Below the pieces are notes generated by a model. The model was given only the letters and a program-made list of their open reading frames with translations. It did no database searches and was not told the DNA's origin. The translations under genes and the position numbers were made by a program. From a bacterium (GTDB taxonomy: Bacteria > Zhuqueibacterota > QNDG01 > JABMRT01), in contig JAFGEX010000252.1 in the NCBI GenBank assembly GCA_016931355.1, positions 1 through 35,342 on the forward strand: a DNA stretch of 35,342 nt. The letters run 5' to 3'. Positions 34,944-35,342 of this stretch are shown here, one piece after another (position 1 is the stretch's first letter; each line of letters starts with the position of its first letter).

Positions 34944-35342
34944 CAATTTAGATCGCGGATTGTGGATTTTTGATTTCGGAAAATTTCTTTTCAATCCGCA
35001 ATCCAAAATCCACAATCGAAAATCCCGATCTCCTATTCGATAACCCAACACGCGGCAGCTTGCTGCCGCACTCCAAAATCCGAACTACTTTTTTTGCGAT
35101 GCCCGATGCCCGAACTCATTTCCGATTGAAGGCGGCCGATTGACGATTTTCCGATCCCCGAACCCCAAGTCCCGATACCCGTTTTTACGAAGCACGCGGC
35201 ACGTCTTTTTCGATCATTTATCGACAATCGTCAATCTTCAATCGAAAATCCTTATTCCCGATCCCCTTCTTTCACGATGCCCGATGCACGAAGCACGAGG
35301 GCCGTCTTTTCCCGAACGCCAATCGACAATCGTCAATCTTCA
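34944..35342. repeat. Gene-free, repeat-rich tail with short CGA/AATC-type units
   Basis: Nearly 400 bp built of short related words (CCCGATGCCCGA, AATCGAAAATCC, ACGAAGCACG). Components: a 22-nt arm hairpin (34958-34979 with 34996-35017; 20 of 22 positions pair); repeat module 3 (34993-35017); repeat module 2 (35052-35080); and a direct repeat about 101-102 bp apart (ACGAAGCACG at 35187 and 35288; ATCGACAATCGTCAATCTTC from 35220 and 35322). The window ends inside the second unit, so the array may continue. The small ORFs here are not credible genes. Confidence 0.8.

Overview
The window is about 35 kb of moderately GC-rich bacterial chromosome with dense coding on both strands. I see no rRNA, tRNA, CRISPR array, transposase or phage gene. 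The cell is probably a diderm: there is a gingipain/PorU-type C25 peptidase with a FlgD-like C-terminal tail, a FecR-domain protein, a stand-alone periplasmic-type beta-propeller and an exported family GH95 glycosidase. That mix suggests an uncultured lineage with type IX secretion relatives (FCB-group-like candidate phyla), but no taxonomic marker here settles it.

Layout. 1-3058 (+): the end of a polyprenyl glycosylphosphotransferase, serS and an ICMT-like membrane methyltransferase. 3156-4194 (-): the overlapping pair hypA/hypB. 4332-6183 (+): class II fructose-bisphosphate aldolase and a HAD phosphatase. 6435-7583 (-): citrate synthase. 7997-15592 (+): a CDF-like membrane protein without the usual metal ligands, overlapping the C25 peptidase, then a Fe-S scaffold-like protein, a YigZ/IMPACT protein and a CNNM/CorC protein. 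16015-24541 (+): dnaN, dciA (DUF721), gyrB, gyrA, archease, an unrecognised 486-aa protein and a FecR-domain protein. This block lies between a near-consensus promoter (15830-15858) and a strong terminator (24572-24606). 24954-26714 (+): the beta-propeller. 26790-33694 (-): DhaL-DegV (FakA/FakB-like) fusion, DUF1295 protein, DUF3788-like protein, UbiE/MenG methyltransferase, GH95 glycosidase and a GNAT acetyltransferase. 34141-34902 (+): a methionine-rich exported protein behind a structured leader. 34944-35342: a gene-free, repeat-rich tail.

How genes fit together. Central metabolism (aldolase, citrate synthase), information processing (clamp, DciA, gyrase, SerRS, archease) and envelope or secreted functions are interleaved. 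The clearest functional cluster is dnaN-dciA-gyrB-gyrA, which lacks recF and dnaA in their usual places.

The most distinctive signal is a family of dispersed intergenic elements of about 115 bp, with five recognisable copies. Each has a GC-rich 3' hairpin, except a weak one in copy D; one divergent copy keeps the hairpin with a different sequence. Copies lie in the dnaN leader, at a convergent terminator, between divergent promoters, upstream of the DUF3788-like gene, and across the apparent 5' end of the propeller ORF. Two smaller repeat modules recur 4 to 32 kb apart. I found no gene cluster that I can defend as a wholly new system. The best leads are the repeat family, the structured leader at 34041-34106, the degenerate CDF/C25 coupling, the ligand-altered Fe-S scaffold and the unknown protein coupled to FecR.
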